Shown here one piece after another: positions 55,575-64,000 of a stretch of DNA of 64,000 nt (positions are counted from its first letter, which is position 1; each line of letters begins with the position of its first letter). Under the pieces are notes generated by a model. That model did not search any database. It saw only the letters and a program-made list of their open reading frames with translations, and was not told the origin of the DNA. The position numbers and the translations under genes are program-made. This DNA comes from an uncultured Bryobacterales bacterium (GTDB lineage: Bacteria > Acidobacteriota > Terriglobia > Bryobacterales > UBA6623), in NCBI GenBank assembly GCA_951813605.1, contig OX638379.1:496001-560000 (forward strand), read 5' to 3'.

Positions 55575-56317
55575 CAGAATCCCTGGCTCAGAAACGAAAA
55601 CGAGGCAGTCACTCGGCAGCTGCCCCGCGGACTCCCCCGAGGCTGGAGAAGCGGGGCCGCATGTGCTGCGCTTGACGCTGCCTTCGAAGTGGTTGGAGCA
55701 ATTCCCGTGAGTGGGTGCAAGACTGTTCCTCTTGAATTCGAATCGGGTCTATGACGTACACGGTTCCGAACACTTCCACGCACGGGACGCAGCCTCGGCT
55801 TCCTTCGGTCGACTACAAGCCTGTTTAGGATCCCGGCTTTGATCGGGCTTCTGCTCGGCGATTCGGGACTTGGCCCCGCATAGGCGGCCGACCCCGCATC
55901 GCCCCCGCGGAGATCGGCCTTGATGCATGTGAGCGGCGGACCGGGTCGGAATGGCCCAATGTTGGCGCTGGCTCGGAGTTGGTCGCCCTAGAATCGGCCT
56001 CTACGCAGCAAGTCCGAAGTGCAGCGCCGCAGAAGGAGTTGTTTGACGGCGCCCGAACGAAGATTCCGCGCATCTTGAACGGGAATCGTCGCTGCCAAGA
56101 GGACGCGAGCAGGCAGAAGACGCCCTAGCTGAGTCTAAGGAGACTCTACTTGCTTGAGGATTTCGGTTCGTCGGGATCAGCCGGCCAGCGAATCGCGGGA
56201 ATCACACTTTTCAGTCGGCAGACGGGTGAAGCCCGTCCCTCCGCTTCGAAAGCAAGGCTCGCGGAGCCCGATCCCTCGCGCTTGATCTTGCCGTGCCCCA
56301 GCTTCGGCAGCAGCGGC
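55575..56317. other. Intergenic stretch, no gene recognised
   Basis: Lies between the converging 3' ends of the heme protein and of the acyl-CoA dehydrogenase. No gene, tRNA or terminator recognised. Confidence 0.45.
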
Positions 56318-58111
56318 CTAAACGGTGTAGCCGCCAGCCGCAAGCACCCGCGCTGCGATACGATCGCGCGCAGCCGGCAAGTCCTCTGGCAGCGCTCTCG
56401 AGAGGCTCTCAAATGAGGCGTATCCGCGCTCGAGCTCGCTTCCTTCGCAGCAGGAGCCCAAGACCAGGCTGCCCTGTTGCCGCATCGCTCCGATCATCTG
56501 TTGGGTGTGCACTGTGAGCATGTCTTGCGCATTGGCACCTAGCCCTGCCTCCCGAAGCTTCTCTGCCCGGAGAAGCGCGGATTCAGCCGCATACACGCCT
56601 GCGAGCATATCGGCGATCGCGGCGCACACCTCCTGCTGTTTTGCCAGACTGGTTCCGAACCGCTGGTAAGCCAAGCCAGCTATTGAGAGGGTGCTCCTTT
56701 TCGATCTCTCGACGAGGTCGCGATGTCTCGAAAGCGAATCGAGCGACTGGGCCTCCGTCGAAGCGCTTGCACTCCTCGATGCGCATTGCGCGATTGCTGC
56801 CAGCAGGTCGAGCCGCCCTTGGCCCGCACGCTTGAAGAGCATGTCCGTCGTCAGAAGACGGTTGATCTCGTTGGTTCCCTCGAAAATGCGGTTGATGCGC
56901 GAGTCGCGGTACCCGCGCTCGACTGCGTAATCCTCGTGGTAGCCATAGCCCCCGTGCACCTGGACGGCCTCGTCGGCGACAAAGTCCATCGCTTCCGAGA
57001 GATAGACTTTAGCAACCGAGCACTCGATAGCGTACTCCTCGACGGCTTGGAGAGCGATCTTGGCCGCTCCCGGCGCGTCCCAGGAGAACGTGTCTAACCG
57101 TGCGTCGATCATTCCCGAAGTCCTGTAGACCATGGCTTCACCCGCAAAGGTCCGAACAGCCATGTCGGCAAGTTTCTGGCGTATCATGCCGAATTGCGCG
57201 ATCGGCCGACCGAACGCCTTTCGCTGGGAGCCGTAGGAGGCGGCCTCTGCGATCAGATCCTTGCTGCCGCCTACGCAAGCGGCTGCCAGTTCCAGCCGCC
57301 CCATGTTAAGGACATTGAACGCGATCACGTGACCTCGCCCGACTTGGCCTAATACGTTCTCGACCGGCACTCGAACGTTGTCGAGGTAAAGCGCGGTTGT
57401 CGAGCTGCCGCGGAGGCCCATCTTGTGCTCTTCCGCACCAGTCTTGACTCCATCCCACGACCGCTCGACCAGAAAGGCTGTGAACTTCTCGCCGGATACT
57501 TTCGCGAAGACTGTGTAAAGATCGGCCCATCCCCCGTTCGAGATCCACATCTTTTGCCCGTTCAGCACGTAGTGCCTGCCGTCCGGGGTTAGCTCCGCGC
57601 GCGTCAGCGACGCGAGCGAGTCGCTTCCCGCATGCGGTTCGCTCAGACAGTAGGCTCCTATCAGCTCAGCCGCCACTAGTCGCGGCAAGTATTTGCGCTT
57701 CTGCTCCTGGCTTCCGAAAAATACGATCGGCAGCGTACCGATTCCGGCGTGCGCGCCGTAGGTCGTGGAGAACGAAGCGTACGATCCCAGCCGCTCCGCG
57801 ACCAGCATTTGCGTCGTAATGTCCATTTCCAGACCGTCATAGCGCTCGGGTACGAGGACTCCGAGCAATCCGATCTCAGCAGAGCTCTCGATTAGCGAGC
57901 GTGCGAGCCCTTCCTGCTTGCGCTCGAAGTCCGCGACCCTGGGAAGGACTTCCTCGCCCATGAAGCGATCTGTAGTCGCTTTCACTTGGAGTTGCGATTC
58001 GGTGAAGTCTTCCGGAGTGAGCACATGCTGGGCGGGAACATTTTCGATCAGAAAGCTGCCGCCCGGCGGGGCGGCCACCTTGGTACGGGGGACGCTATCT
58101 ATGAGTGCCAT
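56318..58111 (-). CDS. Acyl-CoA dehydrogenase with C-terminal extension
   Basis: FAD enzyme for the first step of fatty acid beta-oxidation. The 597 residues have the three standard regions: AYCLSEPHAGSDSLASLTRA in the middle (FAD contact), VQVHGGYGYHEDYAVERGYR, and RDSRINRIFEGTNEINRLLT with the catalytic Glu. Beyond about residue 440 a second, C-terminal domain as in the very-long-chain or FadE-like type is present, hence the length over the usual 380-400. Electrons would go to ETF, consistent with the EMO-like protein at 18.5 kb. Start ATG at 58111, 87 bases downstream of holB on the same strand. Confidence 0.93.
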   Translation of the reverse strand: MALIDSVPRTKVAAPPGGSFLIENVPAQHVLTPEDFTESQLQVKATTDRFMGEEVLPRVADFERKQEGLARSLIESSAEIGLLGVLVPERYDGLEMDITTQMLVAERLGSYASFSTTYGAHAGIGTLPIVFFGSQEQKRKYLPRLVAAELIGAYCLSEPHAGSDSLASLTRAELTPDGRHYVLNGQKMWISNGGWADLYTVFAKVSGEKFTAFLVERSWDGVKTGAEEHKMGLRGSSTTALYLDNVRVPVENVLGQVGRGHVIAFNVLNMGRLELAAACVGGSKDLIAEAASYGSQRKAFGRPIAQFGMIRQKLADMAVRTFAGEAMVYRTSGMIDARLDTFSWDAPGAAKIALQAVEEYAIECSVAKVYLSEAMDFVADEAVQVHGGYGYHEDYAVERGYRDSRINRIFEGTNEINRLLTTDMLFKRAGQGRLDLLAAIAQCASRSASASTEAQSLDSLSRHRDLVERSKRSTLSIAGLAYQRFGTSLAKQQEVCAAIADMLAGVYAAESALLRAEKLREAGLGANAQDMLTVHTQQMIGAMRQQGSLVLGSCCEGSELERGYASFESLSRALPEDLPAARDRIAARVLAAGGYTV

Positions 58112-58197
58112 CGGGATCTCCGTTGCTTCAGTTTAAGGGTGCGTCGACTTTAAGAGGTGCGGTCTCGAGAGGGTTGCGCCGCAACATGCGCAATTCC

Positions 58198-59271
58198 CTA
58201 CTTCCGCATCGACAAGGCATATGCTTCTAAGGCGATTTGCTTCTGGATGTTTGTCTGCTGCAACTGCTCCAACATGTCGAGGGCAGCGACGGCACGTTCC
58301 GTCCAAGCGAAGGTTGACTGGCCCGCCAGCTGTGCCAGCTCAGTCGCGATGTCTCGGTGAGTCAAGCCGTCCTTGACTTTCAGGTGCAGGCGTAGAAGGT
58401 CACGGAGCAGCGAGGACAGCATTTCCGCCAGCACGTCGATACTCTCCGCCTGCTTACGGGCGATGGCATCCATCTCACTCGCCAACTGCACGAATTCCCC
58501 CTTCGCGAGCGCCGTTCGGACAAGTGCGAGCATCGCCTTCCGTCTTGCGAGGAATTCGGCTACATCGATGGACAAAGCAACACCGGGACTGCCCCGGGAC
58601 CAAGCGCCGACTTGCTTCCGGAGTGAATCCGAAATGTCCTCGCGAGTATTCAGAAAGATCTCGATCTCAGCCGGGGACAGAGCGTCGAAATAGAACGGGA
58701 TCGATCGTGACCGAATCGTTGCTGGGAGCAGGTACGGGTTCACAGAGGTCAGGATGATCGTCAGGTTCGGAGCCGGTTCCTCGAGGGTCTTCAGCAGCGC
58801 GTTTGCTGCCTCCGAGTTGGCTCGCTCCGCATTCTTGATTACAAAGATCCTGCGACGTCCCTCGGATGGGCTAAGGCGGGCCTGGTTGCGCAGGAGCCGG
58901 GCTTGGTCAATCCCGATGATTCGCATCGGGCCGTCTGGCGGAAAGATGAGCACATCCGGATGGGTGGCGACGATGAGCGGATTCTCCGATCGCTTGGCTG
59001 CTGGCAGCTTGCGACGGTCGGCGAGGATCTTGCGGTACTCCTGCTTGGAGAGGTCAGCGGCAAGGATTCGCTGGCACGGGGAGCAATCTCCGCAGGGCTT
59101 GCCAGGACCGATCGAGCAGTTGATCCCTGCCGCCAAGTGACGAGCGAGCGTCGTTTTGCCGACGCCTGCCTGTCCCGCAAAAAGCAGCGTTTGTGGCAAA
59201 CGCCCTTCCGAGACCATTCGCCAAAGGGAGTCGGCGATCCTCTGATGACCGATGAGGGTAGGAGCGGGCAT
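58198..59271 (-). CDS. holB: DNA polymerase III, delta-prime subunit
   Basis: Clamp-loader subunit, AAA+ fold. LLFAGQAGVGKTTLARHLAA is the P-loop; zinc-binding cysteines lie in CSIGPGKPCGDCSPCQRILA; AERANSEAANALLKTLEEPA and IILTSVNPYLLPATIRSRSI are the delta-prime sensor motifs, with SRS. The 357 residues are a normal length. It begins five bases after tmk, as in many genomes where tmk and holB are adjacent. Confidence 0.92.
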   Translation of the reverse strand: MPAPTLIGHQRIADSLWRMVSEGRLPQTLLFAGQAGVGKTTLARHLAAGINCSIGPGKPCGDCSPCQRILAADLSKQEYRKILADRRKLPAAKRSENPLIVATHPDVLIFPPDGPMRIIGIDQARLLRNQARLSPSEGRRRIFVIKNAERANSEAANALLKTLEEPAPNLTIILTSVNPYLLPATIRSRSIPFYFDALSPAEIEIFLNTREDISDSLRKQVGAWSRGSPGVALSIDVAEFLARRKAMLALVRTALAKGEFVQLASEMDAIARKQAESIDVLAEMLSSLLRDLLRLHLKVKDGLTHRDIATELAQLAGQSTFAWTERAVAALDMLEQLQQTNIQKQIALEAYALSMRK

Positions 59272-59276
59272 GGATA

Positions 59277-59939
59277 CTAGGCACCGCAGAGGCCGCGGCT
59301 CTGAAGAGCGGGCAAGACGGAACTAAGGACTTTCCAAGCAACGTCCCTTGCTGGTCCGTTCGCGTCGATCCGTAGCACTCGCTCGGGATCGGCCTCGTGA
59401 AGTGACGCGTATCCCTGGCGAACAATCGAGAAGAATCTCATCGATTCGGATTCCATCAAGCTCTCGTCGACGGCTTGTTTCTCGTTCCTGGCCCTAGCAC
59501 GTGCGATCGCGGTAAAAGGGTCGACATCGAGCCAAAGCGTCAGGTCCGGCTGGAAACCGTCGCAGGCGAACTCGCTCAGCCGCAGCACACGCTCCGCGCC
59601 CAGATCTCGACCGTAGCCTTGATAGGCGACGGTGGCATCGGTGAAGCGGTCTGAAATCACTACCTTGCCCGCAGAAAGTGCGGGGGTTATGACCTCCTCC
59701 AGGTTCTGCACACGTGAGGCAAAGTACAGCAGCAACTCCGTCGTTGGGTGCAGTTCGGAGTTGGCTGAGTCAAGCAGGATAGCCCGGATCATGCGTCCGA
59801 CACGAGTGCCGCCCGGCTCCTGAGCTAGGACCGGGGCAAGGCCCCGTTCCTGCAATGCAGTGGCTAGCCTACCGATCTGGGTTGTCTTGCCCGATCCGTC
59901 GATCCCCTCGAAACTGAGGAAGAACCCCTGCCCTGCCAA
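59277..59939 (-). CDS. tmk: Thymidylate kinase
   Basis: Phosphorylates dTMP to dTDP. FLSFEGIDGSGKTTQIGRLA is the P-loop, LAQEPGGTRVGRMIRAILLD the DR-like dTMP loop, VVISDRFTDATVAYQGYGRD the signature with DRF, and DLTLWLDVDPFTAIARARAR the lid region. I place the start at TTG 59939: the 220 residues then match the family. The frame extends to 60200 but that part overlaps nagA and has no kinase similarity. No strong ribosome site precedes the TTG, so the start is uncertain by a few codons. It lies 37 bases after nagA. Confidence 0.88.
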   Translation of the reverse strand: MAGQGFFLSFEGIDGSGKTTQIGRLATALQERGLAPVLAQEPGGTRVGRMIRAILLDSANSELHPTTELLLYFASRVQNLEEVITPALSAGKVVISDRFTDATVAYQGYGRDLGAERVLRLSEFACDGFQPDLTLWLDVDPFTAIARARARNEKQAVDESLMESESMRFFSIVRQGYASLHEADPERVLRIDANGPARDVAWKVLSSVLPALQSRGLCGA

Positions 59940-59976
59940 ATTGCAAGTATATCCCGCGCCGCAAGGGCTTCCTGCG

Positions 59977-61107
59977 TCACACCGTGATGGTCCGCTCCAC
60001 TTCAACGCGTCCTTCAGTGCTGAGGCGAAATACTGTGAAATCGGCGGCTTGGCCCGGCTCCAGGTAACCGCTGCGATCCTCGAGCCCCATGGCCTTCCCT
60101 GGGTTTGAGCTAGCGAGGCGCGTTGATTGGAACAGAGCGAGCCCCGCGAAACGCATTGAATTCTCGATGCCGCGGTCCATACTAAGGGCCGAGCCGGCAA
60201 GGCGCCTGCTGCTGGCGAGCTCGACTCGCTGTTCCGGCAACAGTTCGACCTCCTGTTCGCCTAGCTTGTACAGGCCCGGACGGCAATGGGCGGGTGCGAC
60301 AGCGTCGGTCACCAAGATCGCCTTGTCCGGGCCCTTCGCGCGGATGGCAATCTTGGCAAAGGGAGGCGGAAGATGGATTCCGTCGACGATCAATCCGGCG
60401 TACAGCCGGTCGTCAGCCAATTGATGGATTATGTAGTTGTCGTGTCGCGGCACCATGGAGGCGGCGCCGTTGCCAAGGTGGGTGCTCATGGTGGCACCGG
60501 CCTTTATCGCGTCGGCGATCTGCGAGGCTGTGGCGTCCGTGTGGCCGATGGAGACCACGACGCCGGACGCAACCATGTGCTCGATCACCGCGGGAGCCTC
60601 TGCGTGCTCAGGGCTTAGCGTCACTAGCCGGACGTTCCCTTCTGCAGCTTCCTGGAAGCGCTCGAACTCCCCCACGGTGGGAGGTCGGACATGGGGCTTC
60701 GGATGTGCTCCGCGAGGACCGTCGCGCGGCGAGATCCAAGGCCCTTCGACGTGGAAGCCGAGCATGGCGCCTCCGTTTGCCAAATCCCTCCTAGCCCGCG
60801 CAAGGTTGCACAGCGAGCCGATCATGTCTTGCCGGGAACCCGTGATAACAGTTGGGTACAAGCGCGCAACTCCAGTCGAGCGCTGGATATCGATCGATCT
60901 GGCAATTTGATCCGCAGGTGAGGCCGGATCGTTGTAGTCGACGCCTGCAAAGCCGTTCACCTGTAGGTCGATCCAGCCCGGGGACACGAAGGGGCCCGCC
61001 GATTCGTCGGAAAGTCTCACGTGCTCGACGAGCCCGCCCTTCGTCTCGATGTCGATAGCCTGATTGGTTGACGGGTGGATCCCGCGCACATTCATTTGTC
61101 CAAACAC
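59977..61107 (-). CDS. nagA: N-acetylglucosamine-6-phosphate deacetylase
   Basis: Removes acetate from GlcNAc-6-phosphate to feed glycolysis or cell-wall synthesis. Amidohydrolase-fold motifs are PGWIDLQVNGFAGVDYNDPA, MLGFHVEGPWISPRDGPRGA with the metal Glu, VSIGHTDATASQIADAIKAG and STHLGNGAASMVPRHDN with metal histidines, and AILVTDAVAPAHCRPGLYKL with the catalytic Asp. The 376 residues are normal. Start is GTG 61107 or ATG 61095. It heads a nagA-tmk-holB cluster and matches AnmK's role in recycling. Confidence 0.93.
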   Translation of the reverse strand: MFGQMNVRGIHPSTNQAIDIETKGGLVEHVRLSDESAGPFVSPGWIDLQVNGFAGVDYNDPASPADQIARSIDIQRSTGVARLYPTVITGSRQDMIGSLCNLARARRDLANGGAMLGFHVEGPWISPRDGPRGAHPKPHVRPPTVGEFERFQEAAEGNVRLVTLSPEHAEAPAVIEHMVASGVVVSIGHTDATASQIADAIKAGATMSTHLGNGAASMVPRHDNYIIHQLADDRLYAGLIVDGIHLPPPFAKIAIRAKGPDKAILVTDAVAPAHCRPGLYKLGEQEVELLPEQRVELASSRRLAGSALSMDRGIENSMRFAGLALFQSTRLASSNPGKAMGLEDRSGYLEPGQAADFTVFRLSTEGRVEVERTITV

Positions 61108-62327
61108 CCCGTGAAATTCGAAATCGTGAGAGGGCCGCTATTCTCGAAAGCCGGATCGTCTGCGCCTGGCTCGAGCCCGGCCGCATTGTTTCCGGCGATT
61201 GACTCGAGTCTCATGGACGCGCTTGCTGGCGGAGCCTCTCTACGGGAGCCGGAGCCAATTCTCCTGTGCATCCCCCGTCAAGTCAGTCAGTGTACCCTTG
61301 GCGAAGGCGATCCCATTGCCGCTCGCTTGACTCCATCCGAGCACTCGCCCGAGTCTTGCAATCTGCCGGCAGGGAAAGACCAGTGACACTCCAATGCTCC
61401 CGGTGATCCGAGGCCAGGAAGACGATCGTGGACTCTGGCCGTATCTGCTCCTGGCATCCGCTGAACCCGTTCGCTGCCGTCCGAGCAACATACAGAACTC
61501 GCCGAAGAGCGCCGCGCTTATCTTCAAGCTCTGCTGGTGAGCGCGCAGGTCGCAGGCGGTATCCCCCTTCTCGGAAAGAATTCTCGGCCCAGGAGTCGCG
61601 ACCATCCGCAGGGAAACAATAAATACCGAATGTGCCAACGGCATCGCGGAACTCACCTATTCCGTCGAATCCCCATTATGAAGTGGTTGGCCGGGTCTGT
61701 CCCTGCTCCCTTTCCTCGCGGAGACCGGGGGCTTCGTAGCGTCCCGCCAGGGCTTGGAGAACGTTCGCGCACACCGGTCCCCTTTTTCAATGCGCGATAC
61801 CGGCTTTCCATGCCATGCACTTCCTTTGCTCCTAGCACGGTGGTCGCAAGTCCCCAATACGAATACTAATTCCTGTTGGTGAGACTGGTGGAACCAAAGC
61901 CATTGGCTCGCAATCCATGATGCGCTCTTACCCTCTTGGGGGGCTGTTACGTCATGCATTCAGAACCGATGCCTTGCCGATCCGGACTTGAGACTCGAGA
62001 GGCGCAGCTGTGTGAGATGTGTATCGCAACGGAAATGCAACGCGCGGCCAGTTTCGTGACACGTCGCGTGGTCCGCTTGCTACGGAACTTCCGGCTTGGC
62101 CTCGCCGTGCGAACCCCAGTGCTCTGCCCGATGCCTGTCGGATCGGGTGCGGTTCGCTACGCTGCCCGATTTGCAACCGGCTTAGGTCGAGCGGCTATCG
62201 TGCTCTGCCGCTCTTGCCATCGGCCGCTTGACCGGCTGCGACGCGAAAGGCTACATTGGTTGCTACTCTTGAGCAGGAGGGATGGGTTCCCGAGTCGTTC
62301 GGACTCTTCGCTCAGGTGAAGCGTCTT
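61108..62327. other. Longest gene-free stretch, nothing recognised
   Basis: About 1.2 kb with overlapping short open frames on both strands, none of which I can assign. No recognisable tRNA, insertion sequence or terminator. Confidence 0.45.
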
Positions 62328-62759
62328 ATGCCTAAGTTGTTTGAAATACTAGCGATCGCAGTGCATCTGTGCCTAGGCCTCTTGTGTTTCGCGCTGGGGA
62401 TCCTTGGCTGGATCGCCCGCGGAGATATGTACGTTCCGGTAGTGCCAGTTGCTCCCGAAAACGTCGCTACGTCTCTGGTCTTTGCCGGGGCGTTCGCGAT
62501 TCTAGCCGTTGGCTTGGCTATCCGAGGCGGGGGATGGAGCAGTTTCCTGATGCTGGTTTGGTCGGTCGGACTGGTGGCGGTTCTAGGCTCGACTGTGTTC
62601 CGCGGTGGCTTTCGGTTCGATGGGATGACAGACCTCGCAACGTACTGGTGGATGTTCGTAGGTTCCCTGGTCCTACTGTATGCAGCGTGGCTGCGATTCC
62701 GGAGGCGCCCGCGATATGGGATTGGATCTCAAGCCTACATGCGCCGACCGCTAGGCTAG
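62328..62759 (+). CDS. Small multi-pass membrane protein of unknown function
   Basis: 143 residues from ATG 62328, with four hydrophobic segments: IAVHLCLGLLCFALGILGWI, SLVFAGAFAILAVGLAIRGG, SFLMLVWSVGLVAVLGSTVF and WWMFVGSLVLLYAAWLRFRR. A basic tail follows. An upstream extension of the frame to 62256 adds poor residues. No family recognised; its location alone gives no function. Confidence 0.7.
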   Translation: MPKLFEILAIAVHLCLGLLCFALGILGWIARGDMYVPVVPVAPENVATSLVFAGAFAILAVGLAIRGGGWSSFLMLVWSVGLVAVLGSTVFRGGFRFDGMTDLATYWWMFVGSLVLLYAAWLRFRRRPRYGIGSQAYMRRPLG

Positions 62760-63156
62760 ATTACAGTGACGCAGTCGCGGGATCTAGCGGGCGGGCGCTC
62801 GTCACCGAATCGTCTGTTGACCGTGCCGCGACCGGAAGCGGCGGAGTCCATTCTCCCAGTCACAATTGGGCTGGGCTATGCGCCCGGCGCGGCAACGGGG
62901 AGAAAACGTAGCGCGGCCATGGGCAGAGCCGCTCAAGGATTTCAGGTGAGGCTCGCGTGAGGTCAGGTTGCCGCTGGACTCTGTCAGTCCGGCAGCATGC
63001 TTATTCTTCGAAGCCCGCTGGCGCGCCAAGCTTTCCAGGGCAGCAGCGAATGCCTGCGCCGCCTACTGCGAATTCTGTGGACAGCAGGGCGTCTTTGGCA
63101 GCGCTGAAGCTTAGCGAACCCAGGTTTGGATCATAATATCCATAGGTTTAGTGGCG
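62760..63156. other. Short intergenic stretch
   Basis: No gene recognised. Bases 63126-63150 are AT-rich (TTTGGATCATAATATCCATA) and may hold the promoter of the gene starting at 63157, with CATAATAT as a weak -10; the -35 is unclear. Confidence 0.4.
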
Positions 63157-64000
63157 ATGGATGTATTCGATCAAGTGCGAGACGCGTTGGAATCAGGCGA
63201 TGTCGAGGCCGGCTTCGACTTGGCTGTCGAGCGATTCCTCGGCGAGCGATCCTACCCGTTGATATTCGAGGCTCGCCTGATGAAGGCCCGCTACCAGCTT
63301 GGAATGCCTCTGATCCAGACCTCTCCGTGGCGCGACCTGAGCCCGGACGTGCAGGCCGCGTACGAGAAGGCGACAGTCACAGCCGCACGAGAAGTCGGCA
63401 CGCTCTTCCTTGCCGACGGCGAGATTGGCCGAGCTTGGCCGTACTTTCGGGCAATTGGAGACAAGGCAGAGGTGCGGGCAGCGATTGAAGCCTGCAACGA
63501 TGCCGCGGCAGGCGAGGCCCTCGATGGCCTGATCGAAGTCGCCTATCACGAGCAGGTGAATCCCAAGAAAGGCTTCGAACTCATTCTGGAGCACTACGGT
63601 ACCTGCCGCGCGATCACGAACTTTTCTCAGTATCCGGTGGAGGAGGGGCGAGCGGACTGTGCTCAACTGCTGGCCGAGAACGTCCACTCCGAACTGCTCT
63701 CGAACATCAAGTACGCCGTGACCCAGAAGGAAGGAACAGATCCCGCCGGAGATGACCTAGCCGCCATTGTGTGCGGTCGTGACTGGCTGTTCGAAGGCAA
63801 TGCCTACTACTTGGACACGTCGCATGTCTCTTCGCTGGTCCAGATGGCCCCTTCCATAGACCGCCGCGCGACGCTCGAGCTACTGTACGGACTGACCGAA
63901 TACGGCAAGCGGCTTGGCGAAATGTACCAGTTTCCAGGCAACCCTCCGTTCGAGAACGTCTTCAAGGACTACGGCATCTACATCCGCACGGCGCTCGGGC
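63157..64000 (+). CDS. Hypothetical protein, C-terminal part outside the window
   Basis: Starts at ATG 63157 (MDVFDQVRDALESGDVEAGF) and stays open to the edge: at least 281 residues. The sequence is helical and acidic, with FLADGEIGRAWPYFRAIGDK, VAYHEQVNPKKGFELILEHY and YGLTEYGKRLGEMYQFPGNP. It resembles a TPR-like solenoid but I see no clear repeat and cannot name a family. No frameshift is visible. Its neighbours do not point to a function. Confidence 0.78.
   Translation, partial: MDVFDQVRDALESGDVEAGFDLAVERFLGERSYPLIFEARLMKARYQLGMPLIQTSPWRDLSPDVQAAYEKATVTAAREVGTLFLADGEIGRAWPYFRAIGDKAEVRAAIEACNDAAAGEALDGLIEVAYHEQVNPKKGFELILEHYGTCRAITNFSQYPVEEGRADCAQLLAENVHSELLSNIKYAVTQKEGTDPAGDDLAAIVCGRDWLFEGNAYYLDTSHVSSLVQMAPSIDRRATLELLYGLTEYGKRLGEMYQFPGNPPFENVFKDYGIYIRTALG

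Noticed and set aside
59940-60200. N-terminal extension of thymidylate kinase
   Set aside because: It overlaps the nagA 3' end, has no kinase similarity, and the family length is reached from TTG 59939.

Overview
The window reads as a chromosomal segment of a GC-rich, Gram-negative bacterium, most likely an Acidobacteriota of the Solibacter/Bryobacter type. Planctomycetota is the main alternative. The reasons are the Planctomycete/Acidobacterium families it carries (c-type-cytochrome-like DUF1549/DUF1553, DUF1592-type and PVC-type heme proteins, a PPC-domain protein, two sulfatases, a GlyGlyGly-rich exported protein with an SPWAKSV motif) and the remnants of TonB-dependent receptors. This is inferred from family recognition, not from a database search.

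Layout. 1-10.9 kb: housekeeping genes hisS (partial), rpsA, eno and ribB, with frameshifted genes for a ZIP metal transporter and an M48 peptidase. 10.9-18.5 kb: a TPR protein, a heparan-N-sulfatase-like sulfatase, an mrr restriction gene split by an IS3-family element, a site-2 protease and a second, frameshifted sulfatase. 18.5-26.4 kb: an ETF:menaquinone-oxidoreductase-like Fe-S membrane protein facing a tight three-gene operon of PSCyt/WD40, PPC and DUF1549/DUF1553 proteins. 27-33.4 kb: YtxH and DUF948-like proteins, a Gfo/Idh/MocA dehydrogenase, exonuclease III, an outer-membrane barrel, a DUF255 thioredoxin protein and a GNAT acetyltransferase.

33.4-42.2 kb is a gene graveyard: a ThuA-like pseudogene, an intact MscS channel, remnants of a beta-propeller, a DinB-like protein, an FG-GAP protein and a TonB receptor, an IS1595-family element whose transposase carries a stop codon, a NifU-like scaffold, and an IS1380-family element with an intact transposase. 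42.3-64 kb returns to mostly intact genes: a nucleoside permease, recX, anmK, a DUF1592-type cytochrome protein, pyruvate carboxylase, heme A synthase, a second TonB remnant, a large PVC-type heme protein, an acyl-CoA dehydrogenase, and a nagA-tmk-holB cluster. It ends in a partial unknown gene.

How the genes fit together. Pyruvate carboxylase, enolase, heme A synthase, an acyl-CoA dehydrogenase and an ETF-quinone oxidoreductase point to an aerobic, respiring heterotroph. AnmK and NagA recycle cell-wall amino sugars, and the sulfatases and PSCyt-type proteins suggest use of sulfated polymers outside the cytoplasm. Two themes stand out: insertion sequences with readable ends, and many broken genes. 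Some breaks are single-base frameshifts that could be sequence errors. Others are stop codons and truncations that look like genuine decay. I recognised no tRNA, rRNA, CRISPR array or phage, and no clearly new multi-gene system. The least explained loci are the glycine-rich exported protein, the PSCyt/PPC/DUF1549 operon, and the control region of the IS1380-type element.
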